Shown here piece by piece: positions 1 through 8,863 of a stretch of 64,000 nucleotides of DNA. The stretch lies in contig CALFXR010000196.1 of assembly GCA_937958475.1 (NCBI GenBank), forward strand, positions 62,001-126,000. Direction: 5' to 3'. The notes beneath the pieces are model-generated. The model did no database searches and was not told the DNA's origin. It worked only from the letters and a program-made list of their open reading frames with translations. Both the position numbers and the translations under genes were made by a program. Each line of letters starts with the position of its first letter. Position 1 is the stretch's first letter. This stretch comes from an uncultured Mesorhizobium sp. (GTDB lineage Bacteria > Pseudomonadota > Alphaproteobacteria > Rhizobiales > Rhizobiaceae).

Positions 1-1542
1 CTGGCCGAGGGCAAGCATGACCGCGGCCAGTATCGCCGGTTCGGCAAGGGCGGCAGGGAGGTCTGGATCGAGGCCTCGTACAATCCGGTTCTCGCCGGCG
101 GCCGCCCCTTGAAGGTGGTCAAGATCGCGACCGACATCACGGTGAGCAGACGCGCTGCCAACGAGGATGCGGGCAAGATCGCCGCGATATCGCGTTCGCA
201 GGCGGTCATCGAGTTCACGCCTTCGGGCCAGATCCTCGACGCCAACGACAACTTCTGCGCCGCCCTCAGCTACCGGCGCGACGAGATCGTCGGCAAGCAC
301 CACCGCATGTTCTGCGATCCGGCCTATGCCGGCACGGACGCCTATCGGGAATTCTGGGAGAACCTCGCCGCGGGCCAGTTCACCGCGAACGAGTTCCTGC
401 GCTTCGGCAAGGGTGGCAAGGAGGTGTGGATCCAGGCCGCCTACAACCCGGTCTTCGGGCTCGACGGCAAGGTCGCCAAGGTCGTCAAATACGCGACCGA
501 CGTGTCGCCGCGCATGGCCGCCGTCAGCGCCCTGGCCGACGGCCTGCGCGCGCTCGCCGGCGGCGACCTGACGCATGCTCTGGACCGGCCTTTCGTGCCG
601 ACGATGGAAAGCCTGCGCACGGATTTCAACCATGCGGTGGCGAAGCTGCGCGCCGCCCTCGTTTCGGTCGGCGAGAACGCCAGGGCGATCACCGCGGGGT
701 CCGACGAGGTGCGCAGCGCCGCCGACGACCTTTCGCGCCGGACCGAGCAGCAGGCGGCTTCCGTCGAGGAGACGGCCGCGGCCCTGGCCGAGATCACGAG
801 GACAGTCACGTCGGCCAGCCGGCGCGCCGAGGAGGCCGGCGCGCTGGTCGGCAAGACACGGCTCGGCGCCGAGCGCTCGGGTGTCGTCGTAAGGGAGGCG
901 ATCGCGGCCATGGGCGAGATCCAGGTGTCCTCGCAGGAGATTTCCGGGATCATCGGGCTGATCGACGAGATCGCCTTCCAGACCAACCTGCTGGCGCTCA
1001 ACGCGGGGGTGGAGGCGGCACGCGCCGGGGAGGCGGGCAAGGGCTTCGCCGTCGTCGCCCAGGAGGTGCGCGCGCTGGCACAGCGTTCGGCCAATGCGGC
1101 GAAGGACATCAAGGGATTGATAACCACGTCGACCGAGCAGGTACGCAACGGCGTCGAACTCGTCGGCCAGACGGGAAAGGCGCTGGAGCAGATCGTCCTT
1201 CAGGTCCAGGAGATCAACGAAAACGTCGGCGCGATCGTCGCCGGGGCCCTCGATCAGGCGACGAGCCTCGGAGAGATCAACGAAGCCGTCGGCATGATGG
1301 ACAAGAGCACGCAACAGAACGCGGCGATGGTCGAGCAGTCGACCGCGGCGAGCCACAGCCTGGCGAAGGAGGCGAAGGCGCTGTTCGCGCTGCTGGCCCA
1401 GTTCAGGACGGGGCAGCTGCCGCAAGACGGCGGGCGGCAGGCCGACCCAGCCGGGCGACACGCGCCGGCGACCAGGGCCGCCGTCATGCGCGGTGGCGCG
1501 GGCAACGCCGCCCCGGCGCTGGACGAATGGGAGGCGTTCTGA
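1..1542 (+). CDS. PAS-containing methyl-accepting chemotaxis protein (5' end outside window)
   Basis: The reading frame is open from base 1, so the true start lies upstream. The visible part opens inside one PAS domain (ending about base 140), followed by a complete second PAS domain (about bases 190-520) and a cytoplasmic chemoreceptor signalling domain. The hairpin-tip motif is recognisable (EIAFQTNLLALNAGVEAARA), the region that contacts CheA and CheW. No membrane segment lies in the visible part, and paired PAS domains suggest cytoplasmic or redox/energy sensing. The last five residues, WEAF preceded by E, match the CheR/CheB docking pentapeptide type. A second receptor with cheW lies nearby on the opposite strand. 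The ligand cannot be told from sequence. Confidence 0.93.
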   Translation: MAEGKHDRGQYRRFGKGGREVWIEASYNPVLAGGRPLKVVKIATDITVSRRAANEDAGKIAAISRSQAVIEFTPSGQILDANDNFCAALSYRRDEIVGKHHRMFCDPAYAGTDAYREFWENLAAGQFTANEFLRFGKGGKEVWIQAAYNPVFGLDGKVAKVVKYATDVSPRMAAVSALADGLRALAGGDLTHALDRPFVPTMESLRTDFNHAVAKLRAALVSVGENARAITAGSDEVRSAADDLSRRTEQQAASVEETAAALAEITRTVTSASRRAEEAGALVGKTRLGAERSGVVVREAIAAMGEIQVSSQEISGIIGLIDEIAFQTNLLALNAGVEAARAGEAGKGFAVVAQEVRALAQRSANAAKDIKGLITTSTEQVRNGVELVGQTGKALEQIVLQVQEINENVGAIVAGALDQATSLGEINEAVGMMDKSTQQNAAMVEQSTAASHSLAKEAKALFALLAQFRTGQLPQDGGRQADPAGRHAPATRAAVMRGGAGNAAPALDEWEAF

Positions 1543-1662
1543 AGTTCGCCACCATGCCGAAGGACCAAGCCGACGGACGGGGGTACGCTTCCTCCCGCGC
1601 GACCCGTTCAACCGGGCGCGGCTTTGCACTACATATGGCGGGAGATCCCCCGGAGACCGACC

Positions 1663-2070
1663 ATGGACGAGCACCGTTATCCCGTCACCCGCACCGATGC
1701 CGAGTGGCGCGCAATGCTGACGCCGGAACAATATGCCGTGATGCGCAATCACGGCACCGAACGGCCGGGCAGTTGCGCGCTGCTGCACGAGAAGCGCGCC
1801 GGCACCTTCATGTGCGCCGGCTGCGAGCAGCCGCTGTTCGAATCGAAGCTGAAGTTCGAGTCCGGCACCGGCTGGCCGAGCTTCAACGACCCGGTGCCGG
1901 GCTCCGTCGAGACGACCGTCGACCGCAGCTACGGGATGGTGCGCACGGAAGTGCATTGCGCGCGCTGCGGCAGCCATCTCGGCCATGTCTTCGAGGACGG
2001 GCCGCCGCCGACCTACCTGCGCTACTGCATCAACGGGGTGGCGCTGACCTTCGCGCCCGCCGCGGGCTGA
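1663..2070 (+). CDS. msrB: Peptide-methionine (R)-S-oxide reductase MsrB
   Basis: Reduces methionine-R-sulfoxide in oxidised proteins, in the cytosol, with thioredoxin as usual donor. The 135-residue product has the complete MsrB fold: two zinc CxxC pairs (C51/C54 and C99/C102), the conserved GTGWPSF block at 68-74, and the catalytic cysteine C122 in RYCINGVAL. The start was placed at the ATG followed by DEHRYPV, because upstream codons in the same frame add residues unlike the family. Length is normal for a stand-alone MsrB. It follows the chemoreceptor by about 120 bases and is probably an independent gene. Confidence 0.95.
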   Translation: MDEHRYPVTRTDAEWRAMLTPEQYAVMRNHGTERPGSCALLHEKRAGTFMCAGCEQPLFESKLKFESGTGWPSFNDPVPGSVETTVDRSYGMVRTEVHCARCGSHLGHVFEDGPPPTYLRYCINGVALTFAPAAG

Positions 2071-2250
2071 GGCACGGCCGAAGGCGCGGCCCGGTGCAAT
2101 CCCTGATGCCATGACGCGAAAATGGCCCGGGGCCCGGCACACGCGACGTGAGCCGGACCCCGAAACGTTCCCCTCCTGCCCCTCGAAGAAGGGAACGGCG
2201 GCCGAAGAGGCGGGCGCAGACCTCTCCGGCGGTGCCTCGATCTCAGCGGT

Positions 2251-2727
2251 TCAGGCGGCCCATGACGCTCCGTCTTCGGCGAAGATGGCGTCGAGGTCGA
2301 GGAAGCAGATCATCCCGTTGCCGACGGTCAGGATGCCTTCGGCATAGGCCCTGGCCATCGCGCCGCCCGCCGCCGGCACGGGCTGGATGTCGCGGAGCGA
2401 GATGTTGAGCATGTCGGTGACCCGGTCGACGAGCAGGCCGACCACCTTGTCGGTCGTCTCGGTGACGATGATGGCGCTGCGCTCGTTGGCCTGGGTCTGG
2501 TGCAGGCCCAGCCGCAGCGACAGGTCGACGATCGGGATCACCGCCCCGCGCAGGTTGATCACGCCCATGACGTCCGGGGGTGACTTGGGCAGCGGCATGC
2601 ACGGGATCCAGCCCCTGATTTCGCGCACGCGCGTCGTCCTGACGCAGAACGCCTCCTCACCGAGCTGGAAGGCGATGATGTCGGCGGCCTCGGCGCTGGC
2701 GGCGGTTGATCTGCTGACCGCGTTCAT
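2251..2727 (-). CDS. cheW: Chemotaxis coupling protein CheW
   Basis: A 158-residue CheW-domain protein that links chemoreceptors to the CheA kinase. The conserved region is clear: FQLGEEAFCVRTTRVREI at the start, VMGVINLRGAVIPIVDL in the middle, and a VGLLVDRVTDML strand later. The start codon overlaps the stop of the upstream receptor by one base (TGATG), so the two are translationally coupled and probably form one receptor-scaffold unit. The first 18 residues are a variable serine/alanine-rich stretch. No CheA, CheR or CheB gene is in the window. Confidence 0.95.
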   Translation of the reverse strand: MNAVSRSTAASAEAADIIAFQLGEEAFCVRTTRVREIRGWIPCMPLPKSPPDVMGVINLRGAVIPIVDLSLRLGLHQTQANERSAIIVTETTDKVVGLLVDRVTDMLNISLRDIQPVPAAGGAMARAYAEGILTVGNGMICFLDLDAIFAEDGASWAA

Positions 2728-5126
2728 CAGAATTCCTCCCACTTGTCGGCGGCCCGGGCCGTGGCCGCGCCGCCGCGCCCGAAGGCTCCGGCGACCTTCT
2801 GCACCAGGGCGCGCGCGGGCGACGCCGCCGGCCTGGAGGCGGGCGTCGCGGACCGTGGCGCGCCGCCGCTCAGCTTGAACTGCGACAGGAGCTGGTTCAG
2901 AGCAGCCGCTTCGTGGGCGAGGCTGTGGCTCGCCGCCGTCGACTGTTCGACCATCGCCGCGTTCTGCTGCGCCGACTGGTCCATCTGGGTGACGGCGGTG
3001 TTGATCTCTTCCAGCCCGATGGTCTGCTCGCGGGCCGCCTCGACGATCGCGGCGACGTGGCGATTGATCTCCTGCACCTCGGCGACGATCGTCTTCAGCG
3101 ACTGGCCGGTCTGGCCGACCAGCGAGACGCCCGTCTGGACCTGCTCGGCGGAGCTGGTGATCAGGGTCTTGATCTCGCGTGCCGCCGTGGCCGAACGCTG
3201 CGCCAGTTCGCGGACCTCGAGCGCCACGACGGCGAAGCCCTTGCCGGCCTCCCCGGCGCGCGCCGCCTCGACGCCGGCATTGAGCGCCAGCAGGTTGGTC
3301 TGGAAGGCGATGTCGTCGATCACGGTGATGATGTTGCTGATCTTGTGCGAGGACGCTTCGATCTGGCTCATCGCGGCGACCGCCTGTTCGACGACGACGC
3401 CCGAGCGCTCGGCCTGCTGGCGCGTCTTCGCCACCAGCTCGCCCGCCTCTTCGGCGCGCTTGCTGGCGTTGCGCACCGTCGTCGTGATCTCCTCGACGGC
3501 GGCGGCGGTCTCTTCGACGGAGGAGGCCTGCATCTCGGTGCGCTTGGCGAGGTCGTCGGCCGCCGCACGGATCTCGTCCGAACCGGAGTGGATGGCGTTG
3601 GCATTCTCGCCGACGGACTTCAGGGCCTGTTCGAGGCGGCCGACGGACTCGTTGAAGTCGAGGCGCAGCTTGTCGAGGGCACCGGCGAACGGCGTGTTCA
3701 TCCGGTGGCTGACGTCGCCGTCGGCGAGGCGGCCGAGGCCGTTGCCCAGCGCGTCCATCGCCTCCTGCAGTTCCTTCGCTTCGCGCGCCTTGATCGCCTC
3801 GCGTTCGCGGCGTTCGTGCTCGGTGAGGTTGCGGTTCTCCTCGGCCTCGGTGGCCATACGGCGGTTCTCCACCCCGTTGTCGCGGAAGACCTCGACCGCG
3901 CGCGCCATCTCGCCGATCTCGTCGCGACGGGCGACCGACGGGATCTCGACGCCGAGATTGCCGCCGGCGAGGTCGGTCATGACCCCGGTCAGGCGCTGGA
4001 TCGGCCTGGCGACGCGGCCGACGACGACCCAGAAGGCGATGGCGCCGAGCAGGGTGGCGACGCCGAGCACGACGAAGCTCAGGATGACGTTCCAGCGGCC
4101 CTCGTCCTCGACCTTGTGGGTGTAGTTCGCCGTCGCCTCGCCGATCGCGGTCGAGAGCGCAAGCAGACTGTCGATGCCCCTCGTGGCGGCTGCGATCCAC
4201 TGCTCGGCGTTGACCGGATAGGGAAGGCCCTTGCTGCCGGCGGCGTAGACGCCGTCACGCACGCCCTGGTAGGTGCCGAAGAACTCGGCGCGCGCCGCGG
4301 CGACCGCCGGCAACACCAGCGGATTGGCGGAATCGCGCGCCGCATAGCCCTCGACCATGCTCCACGCCTGTTCGAGCCTGCCGCGGAACTCGGCGAGGCG
4401 CGACAGGGCAGCGGAATCGATGGTGGAACCGCGGGCGACGAGGCCGCCGATGGTGGCGCGCTCGCGGCCGGCGTACTCGCTCATCACCCAGGTCGAGTGC
4501 TTGAGGTCGAGCATGATCTGGGTGCGTGCCAGCGCGGATTCGGGAATGACCTGGGCGGCGGTACGCAGCTGCTGCGACGACATGATCAGGGCAGTCGCGG
4601 CGGGGACCCACTTGCCCGCGACGCCGGCGTCTCGCTCGAGCCCGCCCAGCGCCAGCTGCGCGTCGACGTCGCGCCGAAGCGCGACGAGCGCGTCGTGGTC
4701 GGCTCGAACCTTGGCCAGGAGAGCGGAGCGGCCGGTGAAGTCCGCCTGTGCCTCGATCGCCTCCAGCGCACTGGCGAGCGCGCCATCCGCCTTCTGGCGC
4801 AGTTCCGCGATCTGCGACCTGTGCTGCTCGTCGACCGCCGAAGCGGCACCGAGCGCGGCATTGGTGACGCCGCGTTCGGCGGCGAGGCTGCCGGCGCTGT
4901 CGAGGAACAGGTCGCCGATGTCGTTGTTCGAGCGCATCGACTGCGCCGCCGTCATCTGCGTCCAAGCCGCGTTAAGGTTGAGCGCGGCGAGGCTCAACAG
5001 ACCAATGACGAACAGCGACAGGATGACGAGAAGGCTCGTCCTGACGCTCATGGAGAAGCGGTCGGGCTGGTCCGGGCGGGCGGTCCGCGACGATCGCGCG
5101 GAACCTGCCGAAATGGATGCATGCAT
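2727..5126 (-). CDS. Transmembrane methyl-accepting chemotaxis protein with NIT-like sensor
   Basis: A 799-residue transmembrane chemoreceptor. After a short basic leader, a hydrophobic helix (about residues 28-50) anchors a long helical periplasmic region (about 50-340) containing an AAERG motif, typical of nitrate/nitrite-sensing (NIT) four-helix sensors. A second membrane helix and a HAMP domain follow (VARPIQRLTGVMTDLAGG), then a second HAMP-like segment and the signalling hairpin tip (FQTNLLALNAGVEAARAGEA). The C terminus ends DKWEEF, a CheR-docking pentapeptide. The chosen ATG has GAGGG about 10 bases upstream; an internal ATG at 5051 (MSVRTSLL) is an alternative. It is co-translated with cheW downstream. 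Nitrate sensing is a guess from one motif. Confidence 0.92.
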   Translation of the reverse strand: MHASISAGSARSSRTARPDQPDRFSMSVRTSLLVILSLFVIGLLSLAALNLNAAWTQMTAAQSMRSNNDIGDLFLDSAGSLAAERGVTNAALGAASAVDEQHRSQIAELRQKADGALASALEAIEAQADFTGRSALLAKVRADHDALVALRRDVDAQLALGGLERDAGVAGKWVPAATALIMSSQQLRTAAQVIPESALARTQIMLDLKHSTWVMSEYAGRERATIGGLVARGSTIDSAALSRLAEFRGRLEQAWSMVEGYAARDSANPLVLPAVAAARAEFFGTYQGVRDGVYAAGSKGLPYPVNAEQWIAAATRGIDSLLALSTAIGEATANYTHKVEDEGRWNVILSFVVLGVATLLGAIAFWVVVGRVARPIQRLTGVMTDLAGGNLGVEIPSVARRDEIGEMARAVEVFRDNGVENRRMATEAEENRNLTEHERREREAIKAREAKELQEAMDALGNGLGRLADGDVSHRMNTPFAGALDKLRLDFNESVGRLEQALKSVGENANAIHSGSDEIRAAADDLAKRTEMQASSVEETAAAVEEITTTVRNASKRAEEAGELVAKTRQQAERSGVVVEQAVAAMSQIEASSHKISNIITVIDDIAFQTNLLALNAGVEAARAGEAGKGFAVVALEVRELAQRSATAAREIKTLITSSAEQVQTGVSLVGQTGQSLKTIVAEVQEINRHVAAIVEAAREQTIGLEEINTAVTQMDQSAQQNAAMVEQSTAASHSLAHEAAALNQLLSQFKLSGGAPRSATPASRPAASPARALVQKVAGAFGRGGAATARAADKWEEF

Positions 5127-5571
5127 GGCGGAAATCCCTCAAATTCTTCGAACGGTTGCGTTATGCGGCTGAGCAATGCGCGGCTTGCGGGGCGCAAAGC
5201 CGTATGCGTCCACCCGCTGGCGGATGGGTCTGAAACTGAATGGGGAGGCTTCACTCTCGCCGGCGCCTCGATCGCGCCGGCCGTCTGCAATCGTCGGTTC
5301 AGGCGCGGACGTCAGGCGACGGAGTGCCGGCGGGCGCCGCGCTCGTGTTCACACTGGAACCGGGCTGAAGTCCACGAAGCATCGTCAATCCCCCTTATGA
5401 ACGATTTCGTATGAACGTTACCGTAACGTAGACTGGTTAATGCAGTGCTAATCGCCGTGGCGGCTGCATCCTTTTTGAGCAAGATGATCGTGTCGTGGCA
5501 TTCCATCGCGCCGAAAATGGGAGAAGACGCCCTGCGATCGGCGCCGATTTCAAGGGTGCGGGCGCGGCTGT
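5127..5571. other. Intergenic region without a recognised gene
   Basis: This 445-base stretch separates the start of the chemoreceptor from the end of the small membrane protein gene, both on the minus strand. It is less GC-rich around 5395-5470 and contains the palindrome listed separately. Open frames here have no family features and I read them as noise. Confidence 0.5.
5415..5429. promoter_or_regulatory. Perfect palindrome ACGTTAC-C-GTAACGT, candidate operator
   Basis: Two perfectly complementary 7-base arms separated by one base lie in an AT-richer patch about 290 bases upstream of the chemoreceptor start. An ATGAACG heptamer occurs twice just beside it (about 5398 and 5411). The symmetry suggests a site for a dimeric regulator, but no cognate protein can be assigned. 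Confidence 0.4.
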
Positions 5572-5916
5572 TCAGGCCAGGAGCGCCACAACCAGCCACA
5601 GAGCGGCGACCGACTGCCAGGCGAAGGCGGCGGCAGGCCCGAGGCGCGCCGTGGCCCGCCAGACGGACGCGAAGAGGAAGAGATTCCATGGAACGGGGGC
5701 AAAATGGATCGCGACGGCCAGCGGCGCCGGCGCATCGAGCGCGAGGAGGAGAACAGCTGCGAGGGTGGACGCGGCGTTGACCGTGATCCCGACCATGATC
5801 ATGTCGCGCCAGAAGAGCGCGGCGAGCGGGATATCGCCGTTCCATCGCATGCGGAAGTAAGCCGCCACCCCGCGGCGCGAGGATGCGGCCGATGCCGTCG
5901 GATGCTCCTGGCTCAT
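5572..5916 (-). CDS. Small hydrophobic membrane protein, unknown function
   Basis: I do not recognise a named family. The 114-residue product has a short charged N terminus (residues 1-28), then three probable membrane helices: about 35-55 (alanine/valine/leucine-rich, after LFWRDMIMVG), 57-77 and 88-112. It starts at an ATG preceded by AAAGG about 6 bases upstream. The frame remains open upstream with other possible starts, but those residues lack coherent character. It stands alone between a regulatory gap and the MetE-like gene, on the same strand. It may be an integral inner-membrane protein. Confidence 0.6.
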   Translation of the reverse strand: MSQEHPTASAASSRRGVAAYFRMRWNGDIPLAALFWRDMIMVGITVNAASTLAAVLLLALDAPAPLAVAIHFAPVPWNLFLFASVWRATARLGPAAAFAWQSVAALWLVVALLA

Positions 5917-6079
5917 GCGACCTTTTCCGCCAAACGCCTTCCCGGCGGCCGGGTTTCCATCCCGGAAAAGGATCGGCCGCTCCGGCATGTCAGACCATGC
6001 GGGAGGCGGCCTTGTACAGAGCAAATGCGGCGTTTCCGGGCGGGGTTTCCCCCGGTCGCCGGATCCGTTCGACGACCGG

Positions 6080-7114
6080 CTAGTGCGACGCCCGGACGAT
6101 TGCCGCTCCGTCCGCCATCGCCTTCATCTTGCCGTAGGCGACCTCGCGCGGCAGGTACTTCAGACCGCAGTCGGGCGCGATGACCAGACGTTCCACGGAA
6201 ACGTAGGGCAGGGCGCGGCGGATGCGGGCGGCAACGGTCTCGGGCGTCTCCACCTCGTGCGTCGACAGGTCGAGAACGCCGAGGATGATGGTCTTGTCGG
6301 GAAGGTTCGCCAGAACCGAGCAGTCGAGGCTGGATTGCGCCGTCTCGATCGAAACGGCGCCGCAGGAACAGCCGGCCAGTTCCGGCAGGAACGAATAGCC
6401 CGACGGACGCTCGTGGATGATCGCCGCATAGCCGAAGCAGATGTGCACCGCGGTCGGGCCTTCGATGCCGTCGAGCGCCCGGTTGAGCGCCTTCAGGCCG
6501 AAGGCGCGCGCCTTCTGCGGGCGCGCCTGCATGTAGGGCTCGTCGATCTGCACGATGTCGGCGCCGGCGGCGAAGAGATCGCGGATCTCGGCGTTGACGG
6601 CCTCGGCGTAGTCCATCGCCAGAGCTTCCTCGCTCTCGTAGAAATCGTTCTGCGCCTGCTGCGACATGGTGAAGGGGCCGGGCACGGTGATCTTGATCGT
6701 GCGGTCCGTGTTGGCGCGCAGGAACTGCACGTCGCGTACCTCGACGGCATGCTTGCGGCGCACCTTGCCGACGACGCGCGGCACCGGGTTCGGGTGGCCC
6801 GACCGGTCGAGGGCGGAACCGGGATTGTCGATGTCGACGCCTTCCAGCGCCGTGGCGAAGCGGTTGGAGTAGCTCTCGCGCCGCATCTCGCCGTCGGTGA
6901 TGATGTCGAGGCCGGCGCGCTCCTGGTCGCGGATGGCGAGCAGCGTCGCGTCGTCCTGGGCCTCGTCGAGCCATTCCGGCGCGATCCGCCACAGTTCCCG
7001 GGCGCGGACCCGGGGCGGAAACCGCCCCGCGAGCTTGTTGCGGTCGATCAGCCATTCCGGCTGCGGGTAGGAGCCGACGAGAGACGTCGGCAACAACGGC
7101 AGTTTTCCGCCCAT
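6080..7114 (-). CDS. MetE C-terminal-like zinc methyltransferase (cobalamin-independent methionine synthase family)
   Basis: A 344-residue stand-alone homologue of the catalytic half of MetE. The zinc set typical of the family is intact: H224 and C226 (AVHICFG), E257 (SIETAQ) and C316 (APDCGLK); the QIDEPYM segment at 189-195 is the usual active-site strand. It lacks the N-terminal half of true MetE (about 750 residues), so it is unlikely to be the housekeeping methionine synthase. Relatives of this length are often annotated as methyltransfer or demethylation enzymes in catabolic clusters. It lies 19 bases downstream of the amidohydrolase and should share its promoter and IclR-type operator. 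Substrate unknown; demethylation of a methoxy or N-methyl compound is an inference. Confidence 0.85.
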   Translation of the reverse strand: MGGKLPLLPTSLVGSYPQPEWLIDRNKLAGRFPPRVRARELWRIAPEWLDEAQDDATLLAIRDQERAGLDIITDGEMRRESYSNRFATALEGVDIDNPGSALDRSGHPNPVPRVVGKVRRKHAVEVRDVQFLRANTDRTIKITVPGPFTMSQQAQNDFYESEEALAMDYAEAVNAEIRDLFAAGADIVQIDEPYMQARPQKARAFGLKALNRALDGIEGPTAVHICFGYAAIIHERPSGYSFLPELAGCSCGAVSIETAQSSLDCSVLANLPDKTIILGVLDLSTHEVETPETVAARIRRALPYVSVERLVIAPDCGLKYLPREVAYGKMKAMADGAAIVRASH

Positions 7115-7133
7115 GGTCTTTCCTTCCTGATCT

Positions 7134-8636
7134 TCAGGCCCTGAACAGGTCGCGCGGCACGCCGGCGGCCTGGAAGAGGTAATCCCGGCTGGCTTCAAGC
7201 TCGCCGCGCAGCCTGGCGATGTCGGCGTCGAGCAGCTTGCCCTTCCACTTGCGGACCTTGCCGGCGACCATCACCGTGTCGACATTGGAACGCTCCATCA
7301 GCGTGGCGACGGCGCCGGGCACGTGGTTGAGGGGCGTCACGTTGATGGCGGTGGCGTCGAGCAGGACGATGTCGGCTTCCTTGCCCGGGGTCAGGCTGCC
7401 GGTCTTGCGGTCGAGCTTGAGGCCCCTGGCGCCTTCCAGCGTGGCGAAGCGGATGACGTCCCGGGACGTCAGCAGCGCCGGCAGGTCCTTCTCGCCGGCC
7501 AGCGCCCTCTCGTTGACGAAGGCACGCTGCAGCGTCATCGCCGAGCGCATCTGGGTGAACGGGTCGCAGGTCATGGTGCATTCGACGTCGGAGGACAGCG
7601 ACGGCTGCATGCCGAGGTCGAGCGCCGTCTGGATCGGCGGCATGCCGTGGCGCATCTGCATCTCGATCGGCACGGAAAGCGACACGTGGGCGCCGGCGTC
7701 CGCCGCCTTCTTCCATGCCATCTCGCTCATGCCGGTCATGTGGATGAAGATGTTGTCGGGGCCGAACATGCCCGCTTCCGCGAGCTGGTCGAAGGTCGGC
7801 CGCATGCCGAACGTGCCGACGACGTGGAGCGCCACGGGAAGGTCGAGCTCGCGGCCGATCTTCCAGGCGTTCTCGTAGCCCGGAATGTAGATCTCGCCGC
7901 CCATCACCATGGTGATGAGCTGGTCGTCGGAGGAAAAATGCGTCGACTTCAGCCGACGCGCGTCGTCGGGATACTTCGCCCTGTCGCCCCAGCCTTCGAA
8001 ATAGCCGAAAACGGACCGCCGCCCGGCATCCTTCAGCGCCTGGACGACGGCGTCGGAGTGCTCCGGCGAATGGTGGATCTGCGAGACGTCCATCACGGTC
8101 GTGACGCCGGCGTCGAGTTGCGCGAGCGAGCCGAACAGCTCGTTGATGTAGACGTCCTCGGGCCGGTAGACCATGGAGAACTTCTGCAGGATGTATTCGT
8201 AGTAGTTGATGGCGTTCGCCGGGACGCCGTCATTGACGAGGATGCCGTCGGCCAGGAAGCTGCGCAGCGCCGTCTCGAACTGGTGGTGGTGCGTGTCGAT
8301 GAAGCCGGGCATGACGATCATGCCGGAGGCGTCGATCACCTCGGCGCCGCCGGCGGCGAGGTTCGGTCCGACCGCCTCGATCAGCCTGCCATTGACGAGA
8401 ATGTCGGCCTCGGCGAAATCGCCGACGGCCGGATCCATGCTGAGCACGTGGCCGCCGCGGATGAGTACGCGCCGGCCTTCGGTGCCGGTGCCGGCCGGGG
8501 CGTCCTGGGCATGGGCTCCGCCGGCCATCAGTCCTGAGGCGGCCGCCGCCGCGCCGACCAACATCGCCGACTTCATGAAGTCGCGGCGCGACTCGCCAAG
8601 GCCGGGCTCAAGCCCGGATCCGCAGTAGATACACAT
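7134..8636 (-). CDS. Amidohydrolase-family metal hydrolase with Tat-type signal
   Basis: A 500-residue member of the amidohydrolase superfamily (cytosine deaminase/chlorohydrolase-like). The N-terminal metal motif is H116-x-H118 in GFIDTHHHQF; later histidines (ALHVVG, FIHMTG) and an SSDVE aspartate fit the remaining ligands. Residues 16-43 form a twin-arginine signal (SRRDFMKS, hydrophobic core, then AHA), implying export folded to the periplasm. Unusually, the signal is preceded by a Cys-x-x-Cys pair, MCIYC. The start has GGAGGAG six bases upstream. The downstream MetE-like gene is probably in the same operon, and a strong promoter plus palindrome lie upstream (8700-8761). It could hydrolyse an amide, a cyclic C-N bond or a halide. 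Confidence 0.88.
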   Translation of the reverse strand: MCIYCGSGLEPGLGESRRDFMKSAMLVGAAAAASGLMAGGAHAQDAPAGTGTEGRRVLIRGGHVLSMDPAVGDFAEADILVNGRLIEAVGPNLAAGGAEVIDASGMIVMPGFIDTHHHQFETALRSFLADGILVNDGVPANAINYYEYILQKFSMVYRPEDVYINELFGSLAQLDAGVTTVMDVSQIHHSPEHSDAVVQALKDAGRRSVFGYFEGWGDRAKYPDDARRLKSTHFSSDDQLITMVMGGEIYIPGYENAWKIGRELDLPVALHVVGTFGMRPTFDQLAEAGMFGPDNIFIHMTGMSEMAWKKAADAGAHVSLSVPIEMQMRHGMPPIQTALDLGMQPSLSSDVECTMTCDPFTQMRSAMTLQRAFVNERALAGEKDLPALLTSRDVIRFATLEGARGLKLDRKTGSLTPGKEADIVLLDATAINVTPLNHVPGAVATLMERSNVDTVMVAGKVRKWKGKLLDADIARLRGELEASRDYLFQAAGVPRDLFRA

Positions 8637-8699
8637 GATTTCTCCTCCCAAAGAAACGGTGTGCGCCAGGAATCGCGGCTGAAGCCGCTTGTGATCAGA

Positions 8700-8718
8700 A
8701 TTTTCGCTGTGCGAAAAT
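8700..8718. promoter_or_regulatory. Operator palindrome 1, probable IclR-family site
   Basis: ATTTTCGCTGTGCGAAAAT is a perfect palindrome with 8-base arms around TGT. It begins about 8 bases downstream of the predicted transcription start of the amidohydrolase operon, a repressor-like position. A copy matching at 17 of 19 bases lies at 10671-10689. The IclR gene next door (8864-9679) is the obvious candidate binder, but that pairing is inferred. Confidence 0.75.
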
Positions 8719-8732
8719 GTTTTCGAATTTTA

Positions 8733-8761
8733 AGCTAACGCCCTGCCGACCGCGCTGTCAA
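8733..8761 (-). promoter_or_regulatory. Sigma70-type promoter for the amidohydrolase operon
   Basis: Read on the minus strand, TTGACA (8761-8756) is followed after exactly 17 bases by TTAGCT (8738-8733), giving a start near 8726. A consensus -35 followed immediately by the palindrome suggests a strong, repressible promoter. Confidence 0.6.
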
Positions 8762-8863
8762 CCGCATTCGCGGCGTTTCGGAACTTCGCCGGATCGGGGA
8801 TCCGAACGGACACTTCAGGCCGTTCGGCAGGAGGCATCGGCGCGGCGGCAGATCCCGACCGGC

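Noticed and set aside
2913..5414. Long open frame on the plus strand opposite the chemoreceptor
   Set aside because: It is antisense to a clear MCP and has the biased, feature-poor composition of a high-GC shadow frame. The same reasoning removed many other long antisense frames.
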